Shown: positions 43,301 through 52,478, counted from the first letter of the stretch. The stretch is 64,000 bases of DNA from Saccharospirillum sp. MSK14-1 (GCF_003054965.1 NZ_MIES01000026.1:930001-994000); one strand, 5' to 3'. Numbers and translations: made by a program. Notes: generated by a model from the letters alone, not told the origin.

Positions 43301-43381
43301 ACGGCGACCGTTGAATTCAAACTGCATCGGCTGATCGCGATCGATGCGACCACCGGAGTTGAGACGATTAGGCTGTGTCAT
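40361..43381 (-). CDS. soxA: sarcosine oxidase alpha subunit
   Basis: Largest subunit (1006 residues). The N-terminus has a ferredoxin-like domain without iron-sulfur cysteines (QFEFNGRRYSGFQGDTLA). A NAD-binding flavoprotein fold starts DVLIVGAGAAGLAAAL near residue 173, with ATGAHERPLVFANNDLPGCM typical of the family. A C-terminal GcvT-like domain (from about 600) binds THF and receives the methyl-derived formaldehyde. It lies between soxD and soxG in the usual soxBDAG order. Confidence 0.97.
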   Translation of the reverse strand: MTQPNRLNSGGRIDRDQPMQFEFNGRRYSGFQGDTLASAMLANGVDLVGRSFKYGRRRGIVAAGAEEPNAILQLGATEATQVPNVRATQQELFDGLVAQPTSGWPSLNTDALGMVGKVFGSLLPPGFYYKTFMFPRFGWKLYEKYIRKAAGFGRSPRAEDVDQYDHLNQHADVLIVGAGAAGLAAALSAARSGARVILADEQSEMGGSLLHSRDLMGGKPATQWVADTLAELAGRDNVLLLPRSTVNGYHDHNFLTIHERRTDHIADRAPEGMSRQRLHRVRARWVVLATGAHERPLVFANNDLPGCMLASAVSTYLNRYAVAPGNKLVLMTANDYAYRTAFDWQDAGRDVVAIVDSRADVSGHYQEEAKRRGIAVLLGHGVIEARGSKKVTGAVVASLNADGSAVAGASRTLSCDLIASSGGWSPVVHLSAHTGSRPVWNDDVLGFVPGETLQQMKTAGAVKGSYDLVACLRDGAEQGAEAAKLAGFDATPATTPEVDSWPEAKAMALYSIPHTQPNSRAPKQFVDLQNDVTAAAIELATREGFESIEHVKRYTAMGFGTDQGKLGNINGMAIAAKSLGQSIPDTGTTIFRPNYTPVTFGAVVGRHCGELFEPERYTAMHDWHVQHGAEFENVGQWKRPWYYPKAGETMQQALDRECLATRESIGILDASTLGKIDIQGKDAREFIGRIYTNAWAKLAVGKCRYGLMCHEDGMVFDDGVTSCLGENHFLMTTTTGGAAGVLEWLELYHQTEWPELEVFMNTVTDHWATMTIAGPNARKLLAELCDDIDLDKDSFKFMDWRQGTVAGVPARVFRISFTGELSYEINVQANYGLHVWEKLFEHGEKYNLTPYGTESMHILRAEKGFIIAGQDTDGSVHPYDLNHGWAVKEDKPFSFIGKRGMKREDCVREGRKQLVGLKTKDPKVVLPEGAQAVDDPKQPLPMAMLGHVTSSYYSANLGRSIAMGLIKDGLNRNGDTIYYPLSNGQVVEAEICSTIFLDPKGDRQNV

Positions 43382-43391
43382 AGGGCGTCTC

Positions 43392-43679
43392 TCACGACTG
43401 GGACGTCACGCTGGGTTGTTCACCCAGGCGATAGGTTTCGAGGATGGCGTAAGTCTGGGTATCGCGGGTGATGTTAAAAAATTTGCGACAGCCAGCGGCG
43501 TGTACCCAGAGTTCATGGTGGATGCCTCTGGGGTTAGCGCGGAAGTACAAAAAGTTTCCCCACTCTTCGTCGGTGCACGCATCCGGGTCCAGCGGCCGGG
43601 CAATGTGTGCCTGGCCTTTGGCGTGGAACTCTTCCTCTTCGCGGTGTTCATCGCAATAAGGGCAATGGATATAAAACAT
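43392..43679 (-). CDS. soxD: sarcosine oxidase delta subunit
   Basis: Zinc-binding structural subunit of 95 residues. CPYCDEHREEEEF near residue 6 supplies two zinc cysteines and WVHAAGCRKFFN supplies a His and a Cys. The flanking LDPDACTDEEWGNFLYFRANP is also typical. It starts 10 bases after soxB ends and 10 bases before soxA. Confidence 0.95.
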   Translation of the reverse strand: MFYIHCPYCDEHREEEEFHAKGQAHIARPLDPDACTDEEWGNFLYFRANPRGIHHELWVHAAGCRKFFNITRDTQTYAILETYRLGEQPSVTSQS

Positions 43680-43694
43680 CGATGCGCTCCTGAA

Positions 43695-44948
43695 TCAGTG
43701 GGCAACGCCAGCGGCGCCGTGCTCGTCAACCAGAGCACCGTTGTGGAAACGGAACATGGAAAACGGTTTGGCCAAGGCGTTGGCTTCACCCTTAGCGAGG
43801 GTTTCGGCAAACACATGACCGGAACCCGGCGTGGCTTTAAAACCACCGGTGCCCCAACCGCAGTTGAAAAACAGATTGCCGATGGGCGTGTCGGAAATAA
43901 TCGGACAGGCATCGGGCGTGGTGTCGACAATGCCACCCCATTGACGATTCATGCGCACCCGGCTGAAAATCGGGAACATCTCAACAATGGCCTGCAAGGT
44001 GTGTTCGATGGTCGGGTAGGAACCGCGCTGGCCGTAACCGTTATAGCCATCGATGCCGGCACCGATGACCAGGTCGCCTTTGTCGGACTGGGAAATATAA
44101 CCGTGCACCTGATTCGACATCACCACTGTATCCAGAATCGGTCGGATCGGTTCCGATACCAACGCTTGCAGTGGATGCGATTCGACCGGTAATTCAAAGC
44201 CGGCCATCTTGGCGACGACACCGGAATTACCGGCGACCACACAACCGATGCGATCGGCGTGAATTTCGCCGTATTGTTTGGTGTTAACGCCAACGGCATT
44301 GCCGTTTTGCATCAGAATGTCGTCCACTTCGCATTGCTGAATCAGATCAACCCCCAGCGCATCGGCGGCGCGAGCAAAACCCCAGGCAACGGCATCGTGT
44401 CGGGCGACACCGGCGCGTGGTTGCCAGGAAGCGCCGAGAATTGGGTAACGCGCGCGGCTGGTGCAATCCATGATCGGCACGATTTTTTGCACGCCAGCGG
44501 TATCGAGCGCGACGCTGTCGATGCCGTTCAGTCGGTTAGCGTTAACGCGGCGCTCAATGTCCCGCATGTCTTGCAGGGTATGACCCAGATTGAGCACGCC
44601 GCGTTGAGAAAACATCAGGTTGTAGTTCAGATCCTGCGCCAGACCTTCCCACAATTTCATGGCGTGCTCGTACAAAAAGGCCGCTTCGTCCCACAAATAG
44701 TTCGAGCGCACGATGGTGGTGTTACGGGCTGTATTACCGCCACCGAGGTAACCCTTTTCGATCACCGCGACGTTGGTGACCTTATGCACCTTGGCCAGGT
44801 AATAAGCGGTTGCCAAACCGTGGCCGCCGCCACCCACAATGATGACGTCGTAGTGTTTTTTCGGTTTGGGGTTGCGCCAAACCCGTTGCCAGTTTTCGTG
44901 ATGACTCAGGGCGTGTTTGAGCAATCCGAAGCCGGAATACTTCTGCAT
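43695..44948 (-). CDS. soxB: sarcosine oxidase beta subunit
   Basis: Flavoprotein subunit that carries the FAD/FMN centres and the sarcosine site. Rossmann start [20 protein letters not shown] near residue 33 is followed by [20 protein letters not shown], the region around the flavin, and a late [14 protein letters not shown]. The frame opens at 45113, but ATG 44948 ([10 protein letters not shown]) gives the standard 417 residues. It is the first gene of soxBDAG-purU; a strong direct-repeat site lies 131-157 bases upstream. Confidence 0.97.
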   Translation of the reverse strand: MQKYSGFGLLKHALSHHENWQRVWRNPKPKKHYDVIIVGGGGHGLATAYYLAKVHKVTNVAVIEKGYLGGGNTARNTTIVRSNYLWDEAAFLYEHAMKLWEGLAQDLNYNLMFSQRGVLNLGHTLQDMRDIERRVNANRLNGIDSVALDTAGVQKIVPIMDCTSRARYPILGASWQPRAGVARHDAVAWGFARAADALGVDLIQQCEVDDILMQNGNAVGVNTKQYGEIHADRIGCVVAGNSGVVAKMAGFELPVESHPLQALVSEPIRPILDTVVMSNQVHGYISQSDKGDLVIGAGIDGYNGYGQRGSYPTIEHTLQAIVEMFPIFSRVRMNRQWGGIVDTTPDACPIISDTPIGNLFFNCGWGTGGFKATPGSGHVFAETLAKGEANALAKPFSMFRFHNGALVDEHGAAGVAH

Positions 44949-45078
44949 GATCTCGGGTCCTCTCCAGTGGCCGCTTGTCGACCCTAGCGGCTTGGTTAAT
45001 GGGTAACAAGCCAAGCGGCAGGGTCGACGCAGTTTGAAGCGATGGTAGGCGGGCGCGCCGGTGACCAACTGCTTGGCG

Positions 45079-45105
45079 ACGACACCCGAGTGTTGATTTG
45101 CGACA
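45079..45105 (-). promoter_or_regulatory. direct-repeat operator upstream of soxB
   Basis: On the minus strand TGTCGC (45105-45100) is followed 21 bases later by TGTCGT (45084-45079), with AAATCAACACTCGGG between. Nearly the same sequence lies before glyA at 48054-48080. Two like half-sites two helical turns apart fit an AraC-family activator such as GbdR. Binding is not shown. Confidence 0.6.
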
Positions 45106-45141
45106 AGCCCCAAAAGACGAGGCCTGCGATTGGGATTGAGT

Positions 45142-46524
45142 TCAGCACTCGATGACGTTCACCGCCAGGCCACCGCGCGAGGTTTCTTTGTATTTATCGA
45201 GCATGTCGCGGCCGGTATCGCGCATGGTGCGAATCACTTTATCGAGCGACACAAAGTGCTCACCGTTGCCACGCATCGCCATCACCGCCGCGTTAATGGC
45301 TTTGACCGCACCGATGGCGTTGCGCTCAATGCACGGCACCTGCACCAGTCCGCCGATCGGGTCGCAGGTCAGGCCCAAATGATGTTCCATGCCGATTTCC
45401 GCAGCGTTTTCCACCTGTTCGGGCGTCGCCCCTGTCGCAGCGGCCAGGCCAGCGGCGGCCATGGCGCAGGCCGAACCCACCTCGCCCTGGCAGCCGACTT
45501 CGGCGCCGGATATCGAGGCGTTTTCTTTAAACAGAATGCCGATGGCGGCGGCGGTGAGCAGAAAACGAATCACACCTTCTTCGTCGGCGTTCGGGCACCA
45601 ATGCCAGTAATAATGCAGTACCGCTGGAATGATGCCGGCAGCACCATTGGTGGGTGCCGTGACCATACGGCCACCGGCGGCATTTTCTTCATTCACCGCC
45701 AGGGCATAAAGATTAACCCAGTCCATGGCGCTCAAGGACGGCGAAATCAGATCGAGCCGGTCGTGCGCGGTTAAGGAGGCGTACAACACCGCCGCGCGCC
45801 GTTTCACTTTCAGTCCGCCGGGTAAAACGCCTTCGTTATGAATGCCGTTCTGCACGCATTCCTGCATCACCTGCCAGATGTGCAGAATACCGTCACGCAC
45901 CTCGCTTTCACTGCGCCAGGCTTGCTCGTTGGCGAGCATGATTTGGGCGATGCTCAGTTGATGGGTGCGGCACAATTGCAGCAGATCATCGCCCGTCTTG
46001 AAGCGGTAAGGCAGCGGTGTTGTATCTTCGACAATGCGATCGGCGCCGGCGGCATCTTCGTCCACCACAAAGCCACCTCCCACGGAATAGTAGGTGCGCT
46101 CGCGCACGCAGTTGCCGTCCACATCGAAGGCAAAAAACGTCATGCCGTTGGGGTGATACGGCAGCGTCTCGCGTTTGTGATAGGTGAGGTCGTTGCGCTC
46201 GTTAAAGGCGATGGCGTGTTCGCCTCCGAGCCGTAACTCACCCTGTTCACGAATGCTGTCCGTGCGCGGGCCGACAATGGTCGGGTCGATTTGATCGGGC
46301 AGGTGACCTTCCAGTCCCATCAATACCGCAGGCCCGGTGCCATGGCCTTTGCCAGTGGCGCCGAGTGAGCCATACAGCTGGATGTCGATGCGTTGCACGC
46401 GTGTCAGATCGCCCGAGGCGGTCAGTCCTTCGGCAAAACGATAGGCGGCTGCCATCGGTCCGACGGTGTGCGAGCTGGACGGGCCGATGCCGATTTTCAA
46501 CATGTCGAACAGGCTGATGGCCAT
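45142..46524 (-). CDS. sdaA: L-serine ammonia-lyase (dehydratase)
   Basis: 4Fe-4S enzyme that deaminates serine to pyruvate, the last step of betaine-carbon entry into central metabolism here. N-terminal [11 protein letters not shown] is the alpha/beta-domain signature. The catalytic domain has cysteines in [17 protein letters not shown], in [18 protein letters not shown] and near the end. The frame opens at 46671 through the hairpin repeat; ATG 46524 ([14 protein letters not shown] at 8 bases) gives 460 residues, the normal size. It lies downstream of glyA and upstream of soxB. Confidence 0.96.
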   Translation of the reverse strand: MAISLFDMLKIGIGPSSSHTVGPMAAAYRFAEGLTASGDLTRVQRIDIQLYGSLGATGKGHGTGPAVLMGLEGHLPDQIDPTIVGPRTDSIREQGELRLGGEHAIAFNERNDLTYHKRETLPYHPNGMTFFAFDVDGNCVRERTYYSVGGGFVVDEDAAGADRIVEDTTPLPYRFKTGDDLLQLCRTHQLSIAQIMLANEQAWRSESEVRDGILHIWQVMQECVQNGIHNEGVLPGGLKVKRRAAVLYASLTAHDRLDLISPSLSAMDWVNLYALAVNEENAAGGRMVTAPTNGAAGIIPAVLHYYWHWCPNADEEGVIRFLLTAAAIGILFKENASISGAEVGCQGEVGSACAMAAAGLAAATGATPEQVENAAEIGMEHHLGLTCDPIGGLVQVPCIERNAIGAVKAINAAVMAMRGNGEHFVSLDKVIRTMRDTGRDMLDKYKETSRGGLAVNVIEC

Positions 46525-46578
46525 GGCGGGTTCTCCGGATTTCGTTTGGGTTGGGTGATGGTCAGGTGGTGGAAATCC

Positions 46579-46691
46579 GCGCTGGCTGAGCGCGCCGTTT
46601 GTTAGAGGTCGGCGTGAACCCTTCCCTGGGGCCTTGGCCGCAGCATCCATGCTGCGGACATCCTCTAACAAACGGCGCGCTCATCCAGCGC
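46579..46691. repeat. long hairpin repeat, copy C
   Basis: Arms 46579-46608 and 46662-46691 (30 bases) are complementary at 29 positions. The 53-base core resembles copies A and B: GGCGTGAACCCTTCC, TGGGGCCTTGG and a GCAGCATCCATGCTGC palindrome. The arms share no clear sequence with the arms of A or B. It fills the glyA-sdaA gap. No T-run follows the stem. Confidence 0.75.
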
Positions 46692-46717
46692 TTACCATGG
46701 TGGCTTGAGCTAACTGT

Positions 46718-47980
46718 TCAGCCGTACGCCGGGAAATCTCGGCACAGCTGGCTGACTTTGGTGCGCACGTCGGCAATGGTGGCGCTGGCGTCACCGGCTT
46801 GCATGGCATCGAGAATGTCGGCTATCCAGCCGGCCAGTTCGGCCGACTCGGCTTGCTGCAAACCGCGGGTGGTGATCACCGGCGAGCCGATGCGCAAACC
46901 AGAGGTCACGAACGGCGACTGTGGGTCGTTCGGGACGGCGTTCTTATTCACGGTGATGTGCGCGTCGCCCAAGGCGGCATCGGCGTCTTTACCGGTCAGG
47001 CCTTGTTTGACCAGGCTGAGCAGGAACAGATGGTTGTCGGTACCGCCGGAGACCACGTCGTAACCGCGCTTCACAAAGACGTCGGCCATGGCCTGAGCGT
47101 TGCGTACCACCTGATGTTGGTAATCGCGAAAATCGCTTTCGGCGGCTTCTTTAAAAGCGACCGCTTTGGCGGCAATCACGTGCATCAACGGGCCGCCCTG
47201 ACCAGCCGGGAAGACTGCTGAATTCAGTTTTTTTTCCAGTTCCGGCTGGCCTTTGGTCAGAATCAAACCGCCGCGTGGGCCGCGCAACGTTTTGTGCGTG
47301 GTGGTGGTAACGACATGAGCATGCGGAATCGGACTGGGGTAAGCACCCGCGGCGACCAGACCGGCGACGTGTGCCATGTCGACCATCAAATACGCGCCAA
47401 CGAAGTCGGCAATCTGACGGAAGCGCGCCCAGTCAACGATGCGTGAGTAAGCCGAGAAGCCAGCAACGATCATCGCCGGTTTGTGTTCTTTGGCCAGGGC
47501 TTCGACCTGGTCGTAATCGATTTCGCCGGTGCTTTCATCCAGACCATATTGAATGGCGTTGTAGAGCTTGCCGGAGAAACTGACGTGGGCGCCATGCGTC
47601 AGATGACCGCCGTGCGCTAGGCTCATGCCGAGCACCGTCGCGCCGGGTTCACACAGCGCCATGTAAACAGCGGCGTTGGCCTGGGAGCCAGAATGCGGTT
47701 GGACGTTGGCGTAGTCGGCACCGAACAGGGCTTTGGCGCGGTCGATGGCCAATTCTTCGACCACATCGACGTGCTCGCAACCGCCGTAATAGCGTTTGCC
47801 CGGGTAGCCTTCCGCGTACTTATTGGTCAAAGCCGTGCCCTGGGCTTCCATCACCAGCGGACTGGTGTAGTTTTCCGAGGCGATCAGCTCCAGGTGATCT
47901 TCCTGACGTTCGGTTTCGGCGGTGATCGCCGACCAAAGTGCGGGGTCGGTGTCGGCCAGTTTGCGAGTGCGGCTGAACAT
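46718..47980 (-). CDS. glyA: serine hydroxymethyltransferase
   Basis: PLP enzyme interconverting serine and glycine with THF; here it would turn glycine made from betaine, plus methylene-THF, into serine for SdaA. Landmarks are [30 protein letters not shown] at the start (in two family blocks), the PLP lysine in [15 protein letters not shown], and the C-terminal NKNAVPNDP. Length 420 is standard. Its place inside the betaine cluster rather than a housekeeping setting suggests a second, inducible copy (compare glyA1 of pseudomonads). Confidence 0.97.
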   Translation of the reverse strand: MFSRTRKLADTDPALWSAITAETERQEDHLELIASENYTSPLVMEAQGTALTNKYAEGYPGKRYYGGCEHVDVVEELAIDRAKALFGADYANVQPHSGSQANAAVYMALCEPGATVLGMSLAHGGHLTHGAHVSFSGKLYNAIQYGLDESTGEIDYDQVEALAKEHKPAMIVAGFSAYSRIVDWARFRQIADFVGAYLMVDMAHVAGLVAAGAYPSPIPHAHVVTTTTHKTLRGPRGGLILTKGQPELEKKLNSAVFPAGQGGPLMHVIAAKAVAFKEAAESDFRDYQHQVVRNAQAMADVFVKRGYDVVSGGTDNHLFLLSLVKQGLTGKDADAALGDAHITVNKNAVPNDPQSPFVTSGLRIGSPVITTRGLQQAESAELAGWIADILDAMQAGDASATIADVRTKVSQLCRDFPAYG

Positions 47981-48053
47981 GAGCGGCGTCCTGTGATGTG
48001 TGCGTTGATGCCGCTCATCTTAGGGCCGCCCTGTTCTGGCTAACTGCTCTGGC

Positions 48054-48094
48054 ACGACACCCGGGCGTTGATTTGCGACAGCCCGGGGTGTCGA
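48054..48094 (-). promoter_or_regulatory. direct-repeat operator upstream of glyA
   Basis: On the minus strand TGTCGC (48080-48075) and TGTCGT (48059-48054) are 21 bases apart with AAATCAACGCCCGGG between, a near copy of the soxB site. Next to it CGACA-GCCCGGGG-TGTCG (48076-48093) forms a short inverted repeat. It lies 74-114 bases upstream of the glyA start. Confidence 0.6.
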
Positions 48095-48120
48095 AACAAG
48101 CGTCGGTCAACAAGAGCCGG

Positions 48121-49383
48121 TCAGTCTTTCAGGTTCTTCTGCATGGATGAGCTGTACCAGTCGAGGAAATTAATCACGCCGAATTCGAAGGTCTTCGAAT
48201 AAGGGCCCGGCTGGTAGGCCAGTGAATTAATGCCGCGCTGGTTTTGCTCCGCCAGAGTGCGATCCTGCTGGTTGGTCTGATCCCAGACGTACCGCAGTTT
48301 GCCCGGTGCGTAGTCGTGGTTTTCGACCGCGTCTTTGTGCACCAGCCATTTGGTGGTGACCAGCGTTTTCTGCGCGGAAATCGGCAGCACCTGAAACACG
48401 ATGGCGTGATCGCTTTGCATGTGGTTCCAAGAATTCGGCAGATGCAGAATGCGCAACGAACCCAGCGTTTGGTTTTCAATTCGGCCCATGTTGATGCGGC
48501 ACGCAGGCTTGCCATCCATGGTCATCACCGCGGTGCCTTCTTTTAATGGCATGCGCACCAGACGATTGCGTAACCCGAATTCGACGTGCTTGTGGGGAAT
48601 GCCCTCGGCATCCCACTCGGCGGCCTGGGTTTCACACAAGGCCAGAAATTCTGGTGTGGCACGCGGGTCGTTGGTGTCGTCCCATTCCAGCAAGGTGCGC
48701 AACAGTTCCGGGTGTGAACCGGAGCAGTGGTAGCACTCACGGTTGTTCTCAATCACCAGTTTCCAGTTGGCGTTTTCTTCCAGCGTGGATTCGACGGCAA
48801 CCTTGGCGTTCTCCATGTCATAAGGTTCCATGTAGGTCGCCAAGGCTTGCAGGTAGTCGTCGATTTCCGGTGGTTCGCCTTCGGCCAGGCTGATGTAGAT
48901 AAAGCCGCCAGCGGTTTTGCAATGCGCCGGTTTTAACCCGTGTTGGGTTTTATCGAAGTCGTCACCCATTTCGGTGCCCGCGAACAACAGCTGACCTTTT
49001 AAGTCGTAGGTCCACTGGTGATACGGGCAGACCAGGTTGGCGACCTTGCCTTTGTCGCCCGTGCACACCCGTGAACCGCGGTGGCGGCAAACGTTGTGAA
49101 AAGCGCGTACTTCGCCATCGCGGTCGCGCACAATCAAGACCGGGTTCTGGCCAATCTCGATGGTGATGTAGCAACCCGGGTCGGGCACTTCACAGGTCAT
49201 CCCGGCGAACAGCCATTCCTTCAGAAAGATTTCTTCCATGTCGACACGGAACAGCAGTGGATCGTTATAGAGCTCTCTGGGCAATGACAGATAACGCGAA
49301 CGCTCTTTAAGCAGGCTGTCCATGGCCTGGCGGGCTTCATCGATGTTGGAGTAGCTGAGGTTTAGCAGGTCAGTTTCGGTCAT
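48121..49383 (-). CDS. gbcA: glycine betaine monooxygenase, Rieske oxygenase subunit GbcA
   Basis: Removes one methyl of glycine betaine to give dimethylglycine and formaldehyde. Rieske 2Fe-2S ligands are Cys99-x-His101 and Cys119-x2-His122, and the mononuclear iron site lies in NNRECYHCSGSHPELL near residue 220. ATG 49383 (MTETDLLNLSYSN) is chosen over 49407 and gives 420 residues. It is divergent from gbcB, its reductase, across a 316-base regulatory gap. Close relatives are stachydrine and carnitine oxygenases, but the gbcB-gbdR-dgcAB-sox context favours betaine. Confidence 0.92.
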   Translation of the reverse strand: MTETDLLNLSYSNIDEARQAMDSLLKERSRYLSLPRELYNDPLLFRVDMEEIFLKEWLFAGMTCEVPDPGCYITIEIGQNPVLIVRDRDGEVRAFHNVCRHRGSRVCTGDKGKVANLVCPYHQWTYDLKGQLLFAGTEMGDDFDKTQHGLKPAHCKTAGGFIYISLAEGEPPEIDDYLQALATYMEPYDMENAKVAVESTLEENANWKLVIENNRECYHCSGSHPELLRTLLEWDDTNDPRATPEFLALCETQAAEWDAEGIPHKHVEFGLRNRLVRMPLKEGTAVMTMDGKPACRINMGRIENQTLGSLRILHLPNSWNHMQSDHAIVFQVLPISAQKTLVTTKWLVHKDAVENHDYAPGKLRYVWDQTNQQDRTLAEQNQRGINSLAYQPGPYSKTFEFGVINFLDWYSSSMQKNLKD

Positions 49384-49699
49384 GAGTGCGCTTCCAGTTA
49401 AGGACAACAGTGCCTGAGCGTGGCCGTGGGTACCTAGGCATCTATTACCTGCTATCGGGTTCGGCCACTGTTAATAAGTGCGCTCATTCTCGATAAGGCA
49501 TGGCCGGGGTAATTATCCAATCGCGACATTCAAGGTTTTTTTTTCGACGCGGCGCCGGGCGATGTCGCGGACAGGCCCGAGCAGTGGACGACTTGATCAA
49601 CAGAATGTCGCAATTGGTTAACTCGTCGTTTTCGGTTTTGTCGAGAATGCGAACATTGACCGTCGCCGACGGCCTTTGCCTTGCCGGAGAAAAAACCAG
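49384..49699. promoter_or_regulatory. gbcA-gbcB divergent regulatory region
   Basis: A 316-base gap without a gene. It holds TGTCGC half-sites at 49563-49568 and 49606-49611 on the plus strand, with TGGACG at 49585-49590 between them (spacings of 22 and 21), and one on the minus strand at 49523-49528. These resemble the half-sites before glyA and soxB but are less regular. An 8-9 base T-run lies at about 49536-49544. The inverted repeat GTGGCCG/CGGCCAC spans 49420-49468. Confidence 0.45.
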
Positions 49700-50830
49700 A
49701 TGACCAGTGAAGTGCAGAGCACAGAATCCTCCCTGGCCCCATTCAACCCACTCAATACCCGAGTGTGGGCGAATGGTCGTCACCAGGTTCGTTGTGTGCG
49801 GGTGATTAGAGAAACCGCAGATGTGAAGACCTTCTGCTTTAACGCCGAGCAACCGGTGATGTTCTTCTTCAAACCGGGCCAGTTCGTCACGCTGGAACTG
49901 GAGATTGAAGGCGAGCAAGTGATGCGCTCTTACACCATCTCCAGTTCTCCCTCAGTGCCGTACAGTTTTTCGATCACGGTAAAGCGTGTTCCTGGCGGTC
50001 ACGTATCGAACTGGTTGCACGACAATTTAAAAGAGCAGGATGAGTTGGCGGTGCATGGCCCGGTCGGGAACTTCAACTGCATTGACTATCCGGCGGATAA
50101 AGTTCTGCTGTTATCCGGTGGCGTCGGCATAACGCCATTGATGTCGATGGCTCGCTGGTTTTTCGATACCAACACCGATGTCGATATGGCATTCGTGCAC
50201 AGCGCCCGTACACCGGACGACATCATCTTTTGGCGCGAGCTGGAGCACATGTGTTCCCGGGTGCAAGGTTTTGAGCTGTCGGTGATCTGTGAGCGCAAAG
50301 ACGTGGGTCAGGCCTGGAACGGTTATCGCGGTTACCTGGATCTGCCCAAGCTCGAAATGATTGCGCCGGACTTTATGAGTCGCCGCATTTTCTGCTGCGG
50401 TCCAACGCCTTATATGCGCACCATTAGGGCGCTTTTAAAAGACGTCGGCTTCGATATGGAGCGTTATCACGAAGAATCCTTCGGTGCGACACCAGAAGCG
50501 GTGACCGAAGAAGCGCTCGAACAAGCGGAGATTGCGGTCAAAGAAGCCGAAGAAATTAAAGAAGGTGATCTGTTCACCGTCGAGTTTATTAATTCCGGTA
50601 TGAGCGTTCAGGTACCGCCGGGTGAGACGGTCCATGTGGCCGCCAGCCGCCTTGGTTTGAACATCCCCAAAGCCTGTGGTGTCGGTATTTGCGGCACCTG
50701 TAAGGTGATGAAGAAATCGGGCAAGGTCGACATTCAACACAACGGTGGTATTACCGAAGATGACCTGGCCGAAGGCTACATACTTTCCTGTTGCAGCACA
50801 CCGCTGTCGGATTTGAGCATCGAAGGCTGA
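49700..50830 (+). CDS. gbcB: glycine betaine monooxygenase reductase subunit GbcB
   Basis: Passes NAD(P)H electrons to GbcA. A ferredoxin-reductase FAD domain (QVMRSYTISSSP near residue 82 carries the RxYS motif), a nucleotide domain (LLLSGGVGITPLMSM) and a C-terminal plant-type 2Fe-2S domain follow in order. The iron ligands are in ACGVGICGTCK and LSCC. ATG 49700 (GGAG 10 bases upstream) is preferred over the open-frame start at 49676; length 376. The C-terminal ferredoxin arrangement matches GbcB and related Rieske reductases. Confidence 0.93.
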   Translation: MTSEVQSTESSLAPFNPLNTRVWANGRHQVRCVRVIRETADVKTFCFNAEQPVMFFFKPGQFVTLELEIEGEQVMRSYTISSSPSVPYSFSITVKRVPGGHVSNWLHDNLKEQDELAVHGPVGNFNCIDYPADKVLLLSGGVGITPLMSMARWFFDTNTDVDMAFVHSARTPDDIIFWRELEHMCSRVQGFELSVICERKDVGQAWNGYRGYLDLPKLEMIAPDFMSRRIFCCGPTPYMRTIRALLKDVGFDMERYHEESFGATPEAVTEEALEQAEIAVKEAEEIKEGDLFTVEFINSGMSVQVPPGETVHVAASRLGLNIPKACGVGICGTCKVMKKSGKVDIQHNGGITEDDLAEGYILSCCSTPLSDLSIEG

Positions 50831-51307
50831 ACGCATTAATGATTAATTGATGGGATGTTGAACAGCGTTAATGCATTGAATTCATCAGTGGGAACACAGC
50901 AGTAACAACCGCGCAAGCCGTGTGTCGTTTGTGGACGGTTTGCGTCCCCTTTGGTGACGTTTTTAGATAACTTCCCCGCCTGTGGCCGTCATACCATGGG
51001 CTCATCCGTCGCGGCTGTTTCTGGCCGAGGCCGGAGCTGTGCCGCCTGTCTAGCATGCGGCTTTCCGGGTAATTACCAAATAAAAAAATGGCCCGGGACT
51101 TGCTATGCGAAATCACAGTAGCGGCGCTGCCAAATGACGCTAACAGTCATCTGCGAAACGCCGGCTCCTACGTTCAATAGAGGCACCATGTGTAACCCGT
51201 GATGGGGTAACCGACCCGGCGTTATGGCTGTGGCGATCCCTGAGTTCAAACACCAAACAGTCGCATAAAACCGGCGACTGGGCTTACGAAGACAGAGGGG
51301 TAAGTCC
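50831..51307. other. 477-base non-coding gap upstream of gbdR
   Basis: No gene is supported here. A perfect 7-bp stem (CAGTCGC 51258-51264, GCGACTG 51274-51280, nine-base loop) sits 28 bases before the gbdR start and may lie in its leader. An A-rich stretch lies near 51080. The 21-bp-spaced TGTCGC pair seen elsewhere is not present. Confidence 0.4.
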
Positions 51308-52456
51308 ATGAATGCAAATGCTGCAGCTCCCACTGGTGTGATGAGCACCGCGCCCTATCGCGTGGGTTTTCTGCTGATCGATAATTTCACCATGGTGGCG
51401 CTGGCTTCGGCCATCGATCCATTACGCATGGCCAATCAGTTGACCGGTCGCGAACTCTACACCTGGCGATTAATCTCTGCCGATGGAGGCATTACCAAGG
51501 CCAGTGACGGCATTGCCATCGCGCCCGATGGTTCGATTGCCGACGCCGATGCGTTCGATATCGTCATTGTCGTCGGTGGTGTCGACATTACCCGCTCTTA
51601 CAAACCGGCTCAGGTCAGCTGGCTGCAATCTCAGGCGCACAAAAAAGTGCTGATGGGGGCGGTCTGTACCGGCGCTTATGTGCTGGCCGCCGCTGGTTTA
51701 CTCGACGGCTATAACTGCAGTGCGCATTGGGAATGTCTGGCCTCGTTGCAGGAACGCTTTCCGCGGGTGAACTGCACCAATCATCTGTATTCACTCGATC
51801 GCGATCGCATGACCTGCACCGGTGGCGGCGTCCCGATGGACATGATGCTGTCAATGATCAGCCGTCAGCATGGCAAAGCGCTTACATCCGCTATTTGCGA
51901 TATGTTCCTGTGCGACCGCGTACGCGCCGACAGCGAACAGCAACGTGCGCCGCTGCGGCGTCTGTTGACCAGCGCTCAGCCTAAGCTGGCGGAAGTCACC
52001 GAGCTGATGGAATCCAACATCGAAGAGCCCATTGAGCTGGAAGAGCTGGCGGCCTATGTGGGGATTTCCCGTCGCCAGTTGGAACGCCTGTTCCTGAAAC
52101 ACCTTAACTGCACACCGTCGCGTTATTACCTGAAACTGCGTCTGGACCGTGCCCGTCAACTGCTCAAACAAACCAGCTGCTCGATCATTGAAGTGGCCGC
52201 CATGTGTGGCTTTGTTTCAGCGCCGCACTTCAGTCGTTGCTACCGTAAATACATCGGCGTGTCGCCCAAAGAAGAGCGCCTGGCAATCTGGGCGATTGGC
52301 CCATTGGAGTCCGCCACTGCCGACAGCAGCGTGGCTGAATTGCCGTCGTCTTCTGTCAATGCCTTGCGCTTGGCGCAGGCGGAGCCAACCTATGGGGCGG
52401 TTAATTTCGCGGCCAATCCATTGAAGCCGGAAACCGCACTGGCCGTTACGGGCTAG
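51308..52456 (+). CDS. gbdR: AraC-family regulator of betaine catabolism, GbdR-like
   Basis: Transcription activator with an N-terminal DJ-1/PfpI-like (class I amidotransferase fold) effector domain (about 18-190; VGGVDITRSYKPAQ, VLMGAVCTGAYVLAAAGLLDG) and a C-terminal AraC double helix-turn-helix (about 225-320; LEELAAYVGISRRQLERLF and SIIEVAAMCGFVSAPHFSRCYRK). GbdR of Pseudomonas aeruginosa responds to betaine and dimethylglycine and activates gbc, dgc, sox, sdaB and glyA genes. Position between gbcB and the dgc genes supports this over the paralogues CdhR and SouR. ATG 51308 follows GAGGGG. Confidence 0.87.
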   Translation: MNANAAAPTGVMSTAPYRVGFLLIDNFTMVALASAIDPLRMANQLTGRELYTWRLISADGGITKASDGIAIAPDGSIADADAFDIVIVVGGVDITRSYKPAQVSWLQSQAHKKVLMGAVCTGAYVLAAAGLLDGYNCSAHWECLASLQERFPRVNCTNHLYSLDRDRMTCTGGGVPMDMMLSMISRQHGKALTSAICDMFLCDRVRADSEQQRAPLRRLLTSAQPKLAEVTELMESNIEEPIELEELAAYVGISRRQLERLFLKHLNCTPSRYYLKLRLDRARQLLKQTSCSIIEVAAMCGFVSAPHFSRCYRKYIGVSPKEERLAIWAIGPLESATADSSVAELPSSSVNALRLAQAEPTYGAVNFAANPLKPETALAVTG

Positions 52457-52478
52457 ATTCAATCCTCCGCCTGCTGAG

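Noticed and set aside
47981-48120. Possible glycine riboswitch before glyA.
   Set aside because: I could not find the conserved tandem aptamer pattern. The gap is short and is better explained by the direct-repeat operator.
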